A DNA stretch of 64,000 bases from Mesorhizobium loti. Its GTDB lineage: Bacteria > Pseudomonadota > Alphaproteobacteria > Rhizobiales > Rhizobiaceae. The notes beneath the pieces are model-generated. The model was not told where the DNA came from, did no database searches, and worked only from the letters and a program-made list of their open reading frames with translations. The stretch spans positions 2,829,501 through 2,893,500 of the forward strand of contig NZ_CP033334.1 of the NCBI RefSeq assembly GCF_013170705.1, written 5' to 3'. Below, in pieces: positions 17,543 through 27,206 of this stretch. Both the position numbers and the translations under genes were made by a program. The stretch's first letter is position 1; the number at the start of each line of letters is the position of its first letter.

Positions 17543-18788
17543 ACGAACCGTTCTTGCCTCGGTTGCCGGGATGTTCCTGACATCGATGGCTGCCGCCGGC
17601 GAGGTCGAGCCCTATCGCCTGTCACCTGGCGATACAGTCGAGATAGGGATAGCGCCAATTCCGGATCGGACGCAGCGAGCCGTGGTCCAGATGGACGGCA
17701 ATATCGCCCTTCCCGAAGTCGGGATGGTTATGGTCGGGGGGTTGACCGCGTCCGAGTTGCAGAACCGGATGCAGACGCTTCTGCCGGCCACGATCTTTCA
17801 CCTGCGTTTGCCGGATGGACGAGAGCAGATGGTTGTCGTCAAACCAGGTGATATAACGGCCATCATCGCCGACTATCGTCCGATCTACGTGACGGGCGAC
17901 GTGCTTACGCCGGGACAGCAGGCTTACCGTCCGCTCATGACCGTGCGGCAGGCGCTCGCCGTCTCCGGCGGCTTCAGCCTCTTGCGGTCACGGGCGGGCC
18001 AGACCGGACCCGACCCGGTCGATCTCAGGCGTGATTACGAAACACTTTGGGGGGACTACACCAAGGAGTATTTTCACGCCGCCCGTCTCCGCGCTGAACT
18101 TCAGGACCAGGCGGATTTCGACAAGCAGACACCGCAGGGGTCGCCTCTGTCGCCCAGCGTCGGGGCAGCGATCGCCCAGGCTGAGGCGGATGCGTTGAAG
18201 ATAGCGCTGGGCGACTTCCAGCAGGAACAGGCTTTCCTTGAGAAGGGCCAGAAGGACGCGGCCGATCAGATCGATCTTTTGCAGAAGCGCGAACAGGTCG
18301 AATCCGAGAGCGTGAAGGCGGATCAGGACGACCTGGCGAAAGTAACCAAGGCGTTCGACGCGGGCAATCTGACCAACACCCGGCTCGCCGATGTCAGGCG
18401 CGCCTTGCTTCTCTCTTCAAGCGGTGCGCTGCAAACCTCGGTCGAGCTCATGAGAGCGCGGCGCCAGCAGGAGGACTATGTCAGGCAGCGCGAACGCAAT
18501 GACAATCAGAGGAAAGTTGGCTTGCTGACGGATCTGAAGGACACCAACGCGCGGCTGGGGGATGTCACCGCCAGACTCCGCGCCGCCAGCGAGAAGTTGC
18601 AGCCGACCGGAGCGTCCGCCCAGCCATTGCCGATTGCCGGCGAAACGATCCAGGCTCAAGTCACCATTGTGCGCAAGATAGGCCACGAGTGGCGCAAAAT
18701 CTCGGCTGACGAAGATACGATTGTGATGCCGGGGGATACCGTCGAAGCCAAGTTCAGCAGTGATCTGCAAAGTGCCGCGATCCAATAG
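17529..18788 (+). CDS. Polysaccharide export protein (Wza/ExoF-like) with coiled coil
   Basis: A 419-residue exported protein. The signal peptide is residues 1-22 (K-R-T-V-L-A-S-V-A-G-M-F-L-T-S-M-A-A-A). Next comes a Poly_export domain beginning Y-R-L-S-P-G-D-T-V-E-I-G, then an SLBB-like segment (Y-V-T-G-D-V-L-T-P-G-Q). A long helical region around residues 190-330 should form a periplasmic coiled coil, as in ExoF. It would make the outer part of the export channel with the co-polymerase encoded at 1122. No lipobox Cys is visible, unlike Wza. The ATG at 17529 is inside the end of the propeller gene; an upstream in-frame start is possible but would lack the signal peptide. Confidence 0.87.
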   Translation: MAFTKRTVLASVAGMFLTSMAAAGEVEPYRLSPGDTVEIGIAPIPDRTQRAVVQMDGNIALPEVGMVMVGGLTASELQNRMQTLLPATIFHLRLPDGREQMVVVKPGDITAIIADYRPIYVTGDVLTPGQQAYRPLMTVRQALAVSGGFSLLRSRAGQTGPDPVDLRRDYETLWGDYTKEYFHAARLRAELQDQADFDKQTPQGSPLSPSVGAAIAQAEADALKIALGDFQQEQAFLEKGQKDAADQIDLLQKREQVESESVKADQDDLAKVTKAFDAGNLTNTRLADVRRALLLSSSGALQTSVELMRARRQQEDYVRQRERNDNQRKVGLLTDLKDTNARLGDVTARLRAASEKLQPTGASAQPLPIAGETIQAQVTIVRKIGHEWRKISADEDTIVMPGDTVEAKFSSDLQSAAIQ

Positions 18789-18871
18789 GCGGCTTCGATC
18801 CGCCGGCCGATAGAAGGGGGCTTGGGAAACTGTTCGATTGGAGGGTCGAACGAACCGAACAGGAGATCCTG

Positions 18872-19789
18872 GTGAGGCTCAGTTCCAAGCGAGATGCGAA
18901 GCGGAAATGGTTGACGAACACGGCTCGGATGGTGCAGCCGGCGGCTTATGCCGTCGATACGCCTTCGGCGGTTCGAATTCTCATGGCCGAGTCCCAACCC
19001 CGCAAGTGCGCAGTTTGGCAGGACCTGGCGTCCAGCCAACAGATCCACACTCAGGGCGACCGGGTGTCGGACGACTACAGGACCAGTCATTGCGCGCCGG
19101 GCTACGGCACGCACTACAACATGACGTACGAGTCCGGCTACTATGGTGCGTTGTGGGACAAAATCGAAAGGCCAATGATCCTGGACATTCTTCGCCCAAT
19201 GGGCGGAGCCGGTCGAAACTGCCTCGATTTTGCATGCGGAACAGGCCGCATCACCAACGTCGCGGCTCAGGTTTTCGGCGAGGTGGTCGGCGTCGATGTT
19301 TCCAAATCCATGCTTGCCTGCGCGCAAGTTCCGAACAATGTGAAACTGCGCAACATCGATATGACGATGGAATCCCTCGAAGAGACCTTCGATGTCGTAA
19401 CCGCTTTTCGCTTCTTTCTGAATGCCGAGGATCAGCTGAAACGGGAGGCGCTGAAAGCGATTAACCAGCAGCTGAAGGATGGCGGACGGCTCGTGTGCAA
19501 CGTTCATATGAATGCGACTTCGCCCATCGGCCTGGTTTGCCGGCTGCTCAATTGGTCGCTTGGACGCACGGTTCGCAACACGCTAAGCGAAACCAGATTC
19601 AAGAAACTCCTGACCGCTTCGGGCTTCCTCGTGGAGGAGGTGATACCTTACGGCTATCTGCCTCGGCCGGGACGCTTCCTGCCGGGAATCTGTGAAGCAC
19701 TGATCGAGCCATTCGAGAAGCTATCCAGAACCCTGCGCGTTCCCGGACAATTGGCGCAGCATTTCCTTGTTATCGCGAGGAAGCACTAG
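18872..19789 (+). CDS. Class I SAM-dependent methyltransferase
   Basis: A 305-residue protein with a central Rossmann methyltransferase domain. Motif I is D-F-A-C-G-T-G-R-I (119-127) and the acidic residue of motif II is in V-G-V-D-V-S-K-S-M. The substrate is unknown; methylation of the polysaccharide or its lipid carrier is suggested only by position. The start is a GTG with AGGAG six nt upstream. The first 60 residues are not conserved-looking, so an internal ATG at 18986 is an alternative. It lies 83 bp after the exporter gene on the same strand. Confidence 0.82.
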   Translation: MRLSSKRDAKRKWLTNTARMVQPAAYAVDTPSAVRILMAESQPRKCAVWQDLASSQQIHTQGDRVSDDYRTSHCAPGYGTHYNMTYESGYYGALWDKIERPMILDILRPMGGAGRNCLDFACGTGRITNVAAQVFGEVVGVDVSKSMLACAQVPNNVKLRNIDMTMESLEETFDVVTAFRFFLNAEDQLKREALKAINQQLKDGGRLVCNVHMNATSPIGLVCRLLNWSLGRTVRNTLSETRFKKLLTASGFLVEEVIPYGYLPRPGRFLPGICEALIEPFEKLSRTLRVPGQLAQHFLVIARKH

Positions 19790-20153
19790 AAAGGCGAGAT
19801 CGCTTACTCAAATGGTTCAGTGAAGCGGCTATGAGCCGGGCGCCGTGGCTTTGCCTCAGCGGCGACTCACCCCCAGGAAAAATGACGCAGGCTCGATTTC
19901 GTTTGCCTGAAACGCGATCTGTACAGCCACCCTCGCACCTTAAAACGGCAGTTTTCCCCTGGTTTGATGCGTCGATTCCCGGTTTTTCGGGCCAGCGTCA
20001 CGATTTTGCTACATTTTGACCGAAGGCCACGTACGTTAGTGGGGCGTAATATTATAAGGCAAAAAGGGAAACGCTCCTGAAAACCAAAAAAATGTTGACG
20101 GCCGGCGGAGCCAGTGAACCTGCCCGACGACTTCTTACCGGAGGTCGCAAGCC
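19790..20153. other. 364-bp intergenic region before the type I secretion genes
   Basis: No supported gene. The region becomes AT-rich towards 20041-20095 and holds the palindrome ACGTACGT at about 20030. It probably carries the promoter of prsDE. A strong GGAGG ribosome-binding site stands 9 nt before the prsD ATG. Confidence 0.5.
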
Positions 20154-21905
20154 ATGAACCTTGGTGGAAACTCGCCCGATCTGCGTGGCGCTATGCTTGG
20201 CGCCGCGCCCGCACTGGTAGGCGTTGGCGTGTTCTCGGCGGTCATAAACATTCTCGCCCTGACCGGCTCTGTCTACATGCTGCAAGTCTACGACCGCGTT
20301 CTGCCTTCGCAGAGCGTTCCGACGCTGGTCGGATTTACGATCGGGATGCTGGGCCTTTACGCGGTTTACGGCCTGCTGGATTTCGTGCGGCTTCGCCTCC
20401 TGGTTCGAATCGGCAATCGCCTCCATAAGACTCTGCAGCAACGGGTCTTCGGGCTCTCATTGTCCTTGCCGCTCATCGGCGGGCAGGACGCGAGCCGGGT
20501 ACAGCCGCTTCGTGACCTGGATCAGTTGCGCGGCTTCCTTTCCGGATTAGGGCCGACTGTCGTCTTCGACGCACCGTGGATACCGTTTTATCTACTGGTC
20601 ATCTTTCTTTTGCATCCTTCGCTCGGTCTGCTGGCGACGGGCGGCGCGATTGTTGTCGTGCTGCTCACGGTTGTCGCGGAAATCCTTGGCCGCGGCCCGG
20701 CCGCGCGCGCCTCCGAGACGCTTGTGTCACAGCGCAATCTTGCCGACTCTGGCCGCCGCAATGCGGAGGTTGTCCGCGCGATGGGCCTTTCCGGGCGGCT
20801 CGCCCGCCGATGGGGGGAGGTCAATCACGCATATCTCACGCACCAGGAGCGCCTTTCCGACATCGTAGGCGCCACCGGTTCAACGTCGAGGGCGCTGCGG
20901 ATGGCCTTGCAGTCCTGCGTCCTGGGACTTGGTGCCTATCTCGTGATCGGAGGTGAAGCGTCGCCCGGCGTGATCATAGCATCCTCCATATTGCTGGGCC
21001 GCTCGTTGGCCCCGGTTGACGCGGCGATGGCAAACTGGAGAGGGTTTGTGGCATTCCGTCAGAGCTATTCCCAACTGGCAAGGGCGCTGACCGCCTTCGG
21101 CAGCCATGACGAGCTCATGGAGCTGCCAGCCCCGCAGGCGATGCTTGCGGTCGAGGAACTGACAATTGCCCCGCCAGGCCAGCAAAAACCGACCGTGGCC
21201 AATGTCAGTTTCCGCCTGCAGGGGGGCGCGGGAATGGCGATTGTCGGCCCAAGCGGTTCCGGGAAAACGACACTTGTGCGCGCGCTGGTGGGCGTGTGGC
21301 AGCCGCTTCGCGGAACGGTAAGGCTGGACGAAGCCTCGCTCGACCAATGGGGTCACGAACAGCTTGGCGCCCATATCGGCTACCTGCCGCAAGATGTTGA
21401 ACTGTTTGATGGAACGGTTGCCGACAATATTTCGAGATTTGGCGGCAAGGGCGACGCCAAGGGCGTGCTGGCAGCCGCCAGGGCGGCGGGCGTCGACAAG
21501 ATGATCATGCGATTGCCGAATGGTTTTCAAACACGCGTGGGCGAGGGAGGGGCAGCCCTTTCGGCCGGACAGAGGCAACTCGTCGGGCTTGCCAGGGCAC
21601 TTTATGGCGAGCCGTTTCTTGTCGTCCTCGACGAGCCGAATTCAAACCTGGACGTCGATGGCGATGCCGCCCTGGCCGGCGCGATCCTGGCGGTGCGCCA
21701 GCGCGGAGGCATAGTCATCGTCGTTGCGCACCGTCCTTCCGCCCTCACCAACATCGACAAGGTACTCGTAATGTCGAATGGGACGCTTCACTCCTTCGGC
21801 TCGCGCGAGGAGGTCCTTGCCAACGTTATCCGGCCCTTCCCCTCGCCCGCTGAGCGGCCGGCGTCGGTTGTCCCGATGCAGAAGGGAGTAAGCGGTCATG
21901 CGTGA
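20154..21905 (+). CDS. prsD: Type I secretion ABC transporter, permease/ATPase (PrsD-like)
   Basis: A 583-residue half-transporter of the HlyB/PrtD group. The N-terminal membrane domain has about six segments, starting with A-L-V-G-V-G-V-F-S-A-V-I-N. The ATPase follows with Walker A G-P-S-G-S-G-K-T-T near residue 363, signature L-S-A-G-Q-R-Q-L near 468 and Walker B L-V-V-L-D-E-P-N-S-N-L-D. There is no N-terminal C39 peptidase domain, so it should export RTX-type proteins, in rhizobia typically glycanases that trim exopolysaccharide. The next gene encodes its adaptor. No RTX substrate gene is in the window. Confidence 0.9.
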   Translation: MNLGGNSPDLRGAMLGAAPALVGVGVFSAVINILALTGSVYMLQVYDRVLPSQSVPTLVGFTIGMLGLYAVYGLLDFVRLRLLVRIGNRLHKTLQQRVFGLSLSLPLIGGQDASRVQPLRDLDQLRGFLSGLGPTVVFDAPWIPFYLLVIFLLHPSLGLLATGGAIVVVLLTVVAEILGRGPAARASETLVSQRNLADSGRRNAEVVRAMGLSGRLARRWGEVNHAYLTHQERLSDIVGATGSTSRALRMALQSCVLGLGAYLVIGGEASPGVIIASSILLGRSLAPVDAAMANWRGFVAFRQSYSQLARALTAFGSHDELMELPAPQAMLAVEELTIAPPGQQKPTVANVSFRLQGGAGMAIVGPSGSGKTTLVRALVGVWQPLRGTVRLDEASLDQWGHEQLGAHIGYLPQDVELFDGTVADNISRFGGKGDAKGVLAAARAAGVDKMIMRLPNGFQTRVGEGGAALSAGQRQLVGLARALYGEPFLVVLDEPNSNLDVDGDAALAGAILAVRQRGGIVIVVAHRPSALTNIDKVLVMSNGTLHSFGSREEVLANVIRPFPSPAERPASVVPMQKGVSGHA

Positions 21906-21916
21906 GGTGCTGCTCC

Positions 21917-23275
21917 GTGTCTGACGCGACGATGTTTTCATACGTGCCGCTCGGCGATGCGACCCGAAGGACCGAGGCGAATTCGGCCGAGACGCGGGAT
22001 GATATCCGGGCCAACCTGATCCTGGGTGCGGCGATCACGGCCCTGTTGATTGTCGGCGGCGGGCTTTGGCTCGGTTTGACCAAGATCGCCGGCGCGGTGA
22101 TTGCGCCTGCCACCGTGGTGGTCGAGAGCAACATAAAGAAAGTCCAGCATCTGACCGGCGGCACGATCGGCGGCATATTCGCGCAAGATGGCGATCATGT
22201 CCGGGCCGGCGACGTGGTGGCCAGGCTGGATGACACGCTGACGCGGGCCAACCTGCAGATAATCAGTGAGGATCTCGATCGCGCCACCGTTCGACTTGCG
22301 CGGTTGGAAGCCGAGCGACAAGGCCTGTCGGAGATGCAGCTTCCTTCCGGCCTCCAGACGCGGATGGGCGACCCGGAACTGGCCGCACTCGTCAATGGCG
22401 AGCGCGCCCTGTTTGAAAGCCGCGCCACGGCGTTGACGGGGCAGAAGGCACAGTTGCAAAGTCGCTCAAAGCAACTCGAGCGTCAGATCGATGGCCTCAA
22501 GGCACAGCAAGCCGCGGAAGACCAATCCGTGGTCTTGCTGGATGGGGATCTTGCCGACGTCCAGGCGCTTTTCACAAAAAAGCTGGTGTCCAAGGAGCGA
22601 CTGAGCAACATCAGATTGGATGCCACCCGGGCGCACGGAGAGTCAGGGCGCCTCGCGGCGGCGGTTGCCGAGGCGCAGGCCCGGATCAGCGAGACCGAAC
22701 TGCAAATTCTTCAGCTCGATGAACAGAGGCGCAGTGAGGTGACCAGCGAGCTTCGCGAAACCGAAGCCAAGCAGACCGAACTCGAAGAGCGCAAGGTTGT
22801 GGCGCAAGACGAATTGACCAAGACCACCATCCGCGCTCCGCAATCGGGAACGGTGCAGGAATCCTCTATCCATACAATCGGCGGCGTCATCGCCCCCGGC
22901 GAAGTGCTCATGATGATTGTCCCCGACACCGACAACCTCGTCGTCGACGCGCTGATTCCGCCGTCGCGCATAGATGATATTCGTCCCGGCCAGCGGGTCT
23001 CGATCCGGTTTCCTGCTTTCGACGCCGGCACCACGCCTGCTTGCCAGGGATCGGTCAAGCGCATCTCGGCGGACCTGATCAAGGATCAGCAGAAACAGCT
23101 TTCGTATTTCTCGGCGCGTATCAATGTCGAGAACAAGGCAGCCTGCCTGACCGACGCCAAGGTGCTCAAACCAGGCATGCCGGCAGAGGTTCATATAAGC
23201 ACGGACGAACGCAGCGTCTGGTCTTATCTGCTGAAGCCTCTCACGGATCAGATGTCGCGGGCTTTCCGTCAGTGA
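21917..23275 (+). CDS. prsE: HlyD-family periplasmic adaptor of type I secretion (PrsE-like)
   Basis: A membrane-fusion protein of about 452 residues that links the PrsD-like ATPase to an outer-membrane TolC. A single membrane segment (I-L-G-A-A-I-T-A-L-L-I-V-G-G-G-L-W-L-G-L) lies near residues 35-55. The lipoyl-like halves flank a long coiled coil (about 130-290), and the C-terminal half starts at T-I-R-A-P-Q-S-G-T-V-Q. The GTG at 21917 has GAGGTG upstream; a GTG at 21902, which would overlap the prsD stop by 4 nt, is an equal alternative. It ends 47 bp from the stop of the convergent coiled-coil gene. Confidence 0.88.
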   Translation: MSDATMFSYVPLGDATRRTEANSAETRDDIRANLILGAAITALLIVGGGLWLGLTKIAGAVIAPATVVVESNIKKVQHLTGGTIGGIFAQDGDHVRAGDVVARLDDTLTRANLQIISEDLDRATVRLARLEAERQGLSEMQLPSGLQTRMGDPELAALVNGERALFESRATALTGQKAQLQSRSKQLERQIDGLKAQQAAEDQSVVLLDGDLADVQALFTKKLVSKERLSNIRLDATRAHGESGRLAAAVAEAQARISETELQILQLDEQRRSEVTSELRETEAKQTELEERKVVAQDELTKTTIRAPQSGTVQESSIHTIGGVIAPGEVLMMIVPDTDNLVVDALIPPSRIDDIRPGQRVSIRFPAFDAGTTPACQGSVKRISADLIKDQQKQLSYFSARINVENKAACLTDAKVLKPGMPAEVHISTDERSVWSYLLKPLTDQMSRAFRQ

Positions 23276-23322
23276 CGTGACGGATCGTTGCAACCGGGCC
23301 GCGGATATGGGCAGCCCTCTTC

Positions 23323-24765
23323 CTACGATGCGGTGAGCGCCCTGCGACGAACGCGGCGCATGGAGCGCGGTGTTCGCTCGGCCGTCACGGGAACCTTGGC
23401 TGCATCGCTCTTGTGCGGCAAGGCGTTCGCCTTCGTCGTCGCATGGAGCCTCTCAAGCGGCAGGAGTTCCCTGATCCTGGCGTTTACCGATGCAATTTCG
23501 GCCCGCAGGTCTTCGCATTCCTGCCGGCGGACATCGAGTTGTATCTGATCGGACGCCTGCTGCAGGGAAAGCTGTGAAAAATTGGCGGTTATCTTCGAAA
23601 GGTTCAGCTTGTCGGTTTCAGCCTCCTTGGTGAGAGCGGCCAACCTTTCATCCGCGACCTGCTTTTCCGCCACGGCCTCGCTCCATTGAAGCCTGAGCTT
23701 GGCGAGTTCGTTCGAGGCTTCGCTGTTTGCGTTTGATGCGAGTTCCAGTCGTGAATGGAGGTTCTGAATCTCGGAACGCGATCCTCGAATTTCGGCACGG
23801 CAGCGTTCGATCTCGGCGTTCTTCTCCGCTTCCATGATACGGGCGGCTTCCGTCAGCTCGGACAGTTTCGCCTGGGCGACCTCAAGCGACGTATGGAGGC
23901 GTGTCGCTTCCTTTTCGCTCTTGCCAAGTGCAGCCAGCAATTCGGAGTTTCGTGCCGCTTCGTTGGCATGGATCGTGGAAAACCCGTCGAGCCTGTGCCG
24001 CGCCTCGTCTTCCCGCTTCAGCGCTTTTTCGAGGTCGATCGACAGGCTGACATTCTTTTCCCGCAGCTGTTTGTTTTCGCGCGCGCGTCTGTCGGCCTCG
24101 ACGGTAGCCGCTGCAAGTGCGTTAGTGAGGTCTCCGAATTCCGCTTCGTTTTTTGCGTTCGTGTTCGCGGCCTCCACGAGTTCCAGCCTTGCCCCGGCCA
24201 GTGCGCCGCGAAGCGCCTCACAGTCTTGAACCAGGCTTGCCTCGCGCTGCTGCAAGGCCTCCACAATGCCTTCCCGCTCGTGCTGCCTTCGATTCAGATC
24301 ATTGAGCCTGTCCGACAGGCTCCTTTGCTCCGCGGTCAGGTTCAGATTCGCCAGCTCGAGTTCGTTGGCTCGCAGAATGTCGGCGTGAAGAATGTGGAAC
24401 AATTCGCGGGTCAGGTGATGTGTGCTTGCGATCTCCGACAGTTTCGCGTTGATCTCCTCGAAATGGAGCTTCGCATCGCGAAACAGCCCATCGAACGAAG
24501 TCAAGGCGGCCATACGGCTCTGCGTATGAGAGGTCAGTCGTCGCGCGGGTTCCGCAGTGCCGGCACTGTCTCCGGTTTGGGCGCTCTTGTCCTGTTCGCT
24601 GTTGTCCTCTTGCATGGGCGTCTCGTCCGCGACGGCATCTCTTGCCTGCTCTGACAGATCGGACAAACCAAGGCACTCGTCGACGGCGTTCGCCAAGTCG
24701 GCTTCGAGATCCTCGAAGGACTTCTCGGCGTTGTCGGCACGCCTGATCAAATCTCTGAACTTCAT
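23323..24765 (-). CDS. Long coiled-coil protein of unknown function
   Basis: A 480-residue hydrophilic protein without signal peptide or membrane segment. Residues about 90-430 are almost unbroken heptad-rich helix (Ala, Glu, Leu, Arg, Lys rich), and the tail is basic (R-S-M-R-R-V-R-R-R-A-L). An acidic low-complexity part lies at about 45-75. The layout, a rod with short disordered ends, recalls bacterial intermediate-filament-like proteins such as crescentin, but coiled coils look alike and I cannot assign a family. It stands alone on the minus strand, convergent with prsE, at the end of the polysaccharide locus. Confidence 0.8.
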   Translation of the reverse strand: MKFRDLIRRADNAEKSFEDLEADLANAVDECLGLSDLSEQARDAVADETPMQEDNSEQDKSAQTGDSAGTAEPARRLTSHTQSRMAALTSFDGLFRDAKLHFEEINAKLSEIASTHHLTRELFHILHADILRANELELANLNLTAEQRSLSDRLNDLNRRQHEREGIVEALQQREASLVQDCEALRGALAGARLELVEAANTNAKNEAEFGDLTNALAAATVEADRRARENKQLREKNVSLSIDLEKALKREDEARHRLDGFSTIHANEAARNSELLAALGKSEKEATRLHTSLEVAQAKLSELTEAARIMEAEKNAEIERCRAEIRGSRSEIQNLHSRLELASNANSEASNELAKLRLQWSEAVAEKQVADERLAALTKEAETDKLNLSKITANFSQLSLQQASDQIQLDVRRQECEDLRAEIASVNARIRELLPLERLHATTKANALPHKSDAAKVPVTAERTPRSMRRVRRRALTAS

Positions 24766-25382
24766 GCCCTACATCCCCCTTCAGCATGCCTGGATCGAGC
24801 AAGGCGAGGATTAAGCTTCCCCTTTGTATCGAGAGGTCAGTTCGGCGTCTTCGTGCAATCAAACGATGCCGAGCGCCAGCGATTTCAGCGCCTTAACGGC
24901 AAGGAGCGGTCGAGATCATGAGCGACAGGCCAAGGTTTGGTCTCCTGCGTGGACTCAAGTGCCGCTCGCTTGCAGGCATCCGGGGCAGTCCGGGCCCCAT
25001 GTGGATCAAGCGGCCCGACAGCCTCTTGGAGGGGGGCATCAGGCGGCCGGGCCTAACCGGCTGTTGGGTGTGTTTTGGTTTGCCGGCTGAGTCAACATGC
25101 GCCTCGGCTGGCGGAAGCGCATCATTCGAACGAACTGCCCGTCTTCAGATGTCTCTTGGCCGACCACGCAGGCTCCGCCACGGAACTGCGCCCTCTTTGG
25201 GCGACTTCGGACTTCAAGCACGACAGGTCGGCTTTCGATTAAGTCCATGGGCTCCTTCAAATGAACGATCAGCCCGTGGTCGGGGAGGGATAGCATGGCT
25301 CTTGTGTGCAATGTGACTTTCATGGCAGGCCGGCCATCCCTAAATAGCGCTGGTTTTCCACGGGGAATCGGGGACTGTCTGC
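24766..25382. other. 617-bp region between coiled-coil gene and glmS, no firm gene
   Basis: Two overlapping frames occur. The plus-strand frame 24918-25316 has AAGGAG 11 nt before its ATG, but its composition is not protein-like. The minus-strand frame 25039-25323 reads better and is listed separately at low confidence. The promoter of glmS should also lie here. No RNA structure was recognised. Confidence 0.4.
25039..25323 (-). CDS. Possible small hypothetical protein (94 aa)
   Basis: A frame of 94 residues with reasonable amino-acid use in its first 70 residues (alternating hydrophobic and charged strands, e.g. H-G-L-I-V-H-L-K-E-P-M-D-L) and a disordered tail. It faintly resembles short PilZ-like proteins but lacks the RxxxR motif. 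No good ribosome-binding site precedes the ATG and a competing frame lies on the other strand, so it may not be real. Confidence 0.25.
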   Translation of the reverse strand: MKVTLHTRAMLSLPDHGLIVHLKEPMDLIESRPVVLEVRSRPKRAQFRGGACVVGQETSEDGQFVRMMRFRQPRRMLTQPANQNTPNSRLGPAA

Positions 25383-27206
25383 ATGTGCGGTATCGTTGGA
25401 ATCGTCGGCCATTCGCAGGTTGCGCCGCTCATCGTCGACGCGCTGAAGCGGCTCGAATATCGCGGCTATGACTCGGCCGGCGTGGCCACCATCGAGAAGG
25501 GTGAGCTTGGCCGCCGGCGCGCCGAGGGCAAGCTGATCAACCTCGAACGCCGCCTCAAGGACGAGCCGCTCGGTGGCACGATCGGCATCGGCCACACGCG
25601 CTGGGCAACCCATGGCGTGCCCAACGAGACCAATGCGCATCCGCATTTTTCCGACGGTGTCGCCATCGTCCACAACGGCATCATCGAGAATTTCGCCGAG
25701 CTGCGCGATGAACTGACCCGCGACGGCTATTCCTTCTCCTCGCAGACCGACACCGAGGTCGTCGCCCATCTGGTGGCGCGCGAACTGGCCAGGGGGCTGA
25801 AGCCGGTCGAGGCGGCGCACCAGGCGCTGAAGCGGCTCGAAGGCGCCTTTGCGCTGGCCATCATGTTCAAGGGTGACGAAGACCTGATCGTCGGCGCCCG
25901 CAACGGCCCGCCGCTGGCCGTCGGCCATGGCGACGGCGAGATGTTTCTGGGCTCCGACGCCATCGCGCTGGCGCCCTTCACCAATTCGATCACCTATCTG
26001 GAGGACGGCGACTGGGCGGTGGTGCGCCGCGACAGCGTCGCCATCTTCGACATCGACGGCGGACAAGTCGAGCGCAAGCGCCAGCAGTCGCTGTCGACCT
26101 CCTTCATGGTCGACAAGGGCAACCGCCGCCATTTCATGGAGAAGGAGATCCATGAGCAGCCCGAGGTGATCTCGCACACGCTGGCGCATTATGTCGACTT
26201 CGTCTCCGGCGTTTCCAAGCCGCTCGACCTGCCGTTCGACTTCGCAGGGATCAACCGGCTGGCGATCTCGGCCTGCGGCACCGCCTATCTCGCCGGCCTG
26301 ATCGGCAAATACTGGTTCGAGCGCTATGCGCGGCTGCCGGTCGACATCGATGTCGCCTCGGAGTTCCGCTACCGCGAGATGCCGCTGTCGGCCAACGATG
26401 CCGCCTTCTTCATCTCGCAGTCGGGCGAGACCGCCGACACGCTGGCCTCGCTGCGCTACTGCCGCAAGGCCGGCATGAAGATCGGCGCCGTCGTCAATGT
26501 GCGGGAATCGACCATGGCGCGCGAATCCGATGTCGTGCTGCCGACGCTGGCCGGACCCGAGATCGGCGTCGCCTCGACCAAGGCCTTCACCTGCCAGCTC
26601 TCGGTGCTGGCCTCGCTCGCGGTGCGCGCCGGCGTGGCGCGCGGCACGATCTCGAAGGATGAGGAGAAAACCCTGGTGCGGGCGCTTTCGGAAGCGCCGC
26701 GCTATGCCAACCAGGTGCTCAAGCTCGAAGAGCAGATCGAGCGCATCGCGCGGGACCTGTCACGCTATTCCGATGTGCTCTATCTCGGCCGCGACACCAA
26801 TTTCCCGCTGGCCATGGAAGGCGCGCTGAAGCTCAAGGAAATCTCCTACATCCACGCCGAAGGCTATGCGGCGGGCGAACTGAAGCACGGGCCGATCGCG
26901 CTGATCGACGAGAACATGCCGGTCATCGTGATCGCGCCGCATGACCGCATCTTCGAGAAGACCGTGTCCAACATGCAGGAAGTGGCGGCGCGCGGCGGCA
27001 AGATCATCCTGATCACCGACGGCAAGGGAGCGGCGCAGGCGAGCGTGAAGACGATGGAGACGATCATCCTGCCGGACGTTCCCGAAATCATCTCGCCGAT
27101 CATCTATGCGCTGCCGATCCAGATGCTGGCCTATTTCACCGCGGTCTTCATGGGCACGGACGTCGACCAGCCCCGCAACCTGGCGAAATCGGTCACGGTG
27201 GAGTGA
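25383..27206 (+). CDS. glmS: Glutamine-fructose-6-phosphate aminotransferase (isomerizing)
   Basis: The enzyme makes glucosamine-6-phosphate from fructose-6-phosphate and glutamine, the first committed step to UDP-GlcNAc. The full-length 607-residue protein has the catalytic N-terminal Cys (M-C-G-I-V-G-I-V-G), the R-Y-D/R-G-Y-D-S-A-G region, and two SIS domains (S-A-C-G-T-A-Y and S-Q-S-G-E-T-A-D-T). The C-terminus ends ...L-A-K-S-V-T-V-E as usual. It supplies amino sugar for peptidoglycan, LPS and probably for the amino-sugar part of the polysaccharide. Its base composition is more strongly GC-rich at third positions than the polysaccharide genes, as expected of a core gene. Confidence 0.97.
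   Translation: MCGIVGIVGHSQVAPLIVDALKRLEYRGYDSAGVATIEKGELGRRRAEGKLINLERRLKDEPLGGTIGIGHTRWATHGVPNETNAHPHFSDGVAIVHNGIIENFAELRDELTRDGYSFSSQTDTEVVAHLVARELARGLKPVEAAHQALKRLEGAFALAIMFKGDEDLIVGARNGPPLAVGHGDGEMFLGSDAIALAPFTNSITYLEDGDWAVVRRDSVAIFDIDGGQVERKRQQSLSTSFMVDKGNRRHFMEKEIHEQPEVISHTLAHYVDFVSGVSKPLDLPFDFAGINRLAISACGTAYLAGLIGKYWFERYARLPVDIDVASEFRYREMPLSANDAAFFISQSGETADTLASLRYCRKAGMKIGAVVNVRESTMARESDVVLPTLAGPEIGVASTKAFTCQLSVLASLAVRAGVARGTISKDEEKTLVRALSEAPRYANQVLKLEEQIERIARDLSRYSDVLYLGRDTNFPLAMEGALKLKEISYIHAEGYAAGELKHGPIALIDENMPVIVIAPHDRIFEKTVSNMQEVAARGGKIILITDGKGAAQASVKTMETIILPDVPEIISPIIYALPIQMLAYFTAVFMGTDVDQPRNLAKSVTVE

Noticed and set aside
24918..25316. Plus-strand frame with AAGGAG upstream of ATG
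   Set aside because: Spacing is long (11 nt) and composition is rich in Gly, Arg, Ser and Cys without fold-like pattern; a minus-strand frame overlaps it.
24766..25382. Possible glmS ribozyme or leader RNA
   Set aside because: The glmS ribozyme is a feature of Gram-positive bacteria and no matching core was seen before this glmS.
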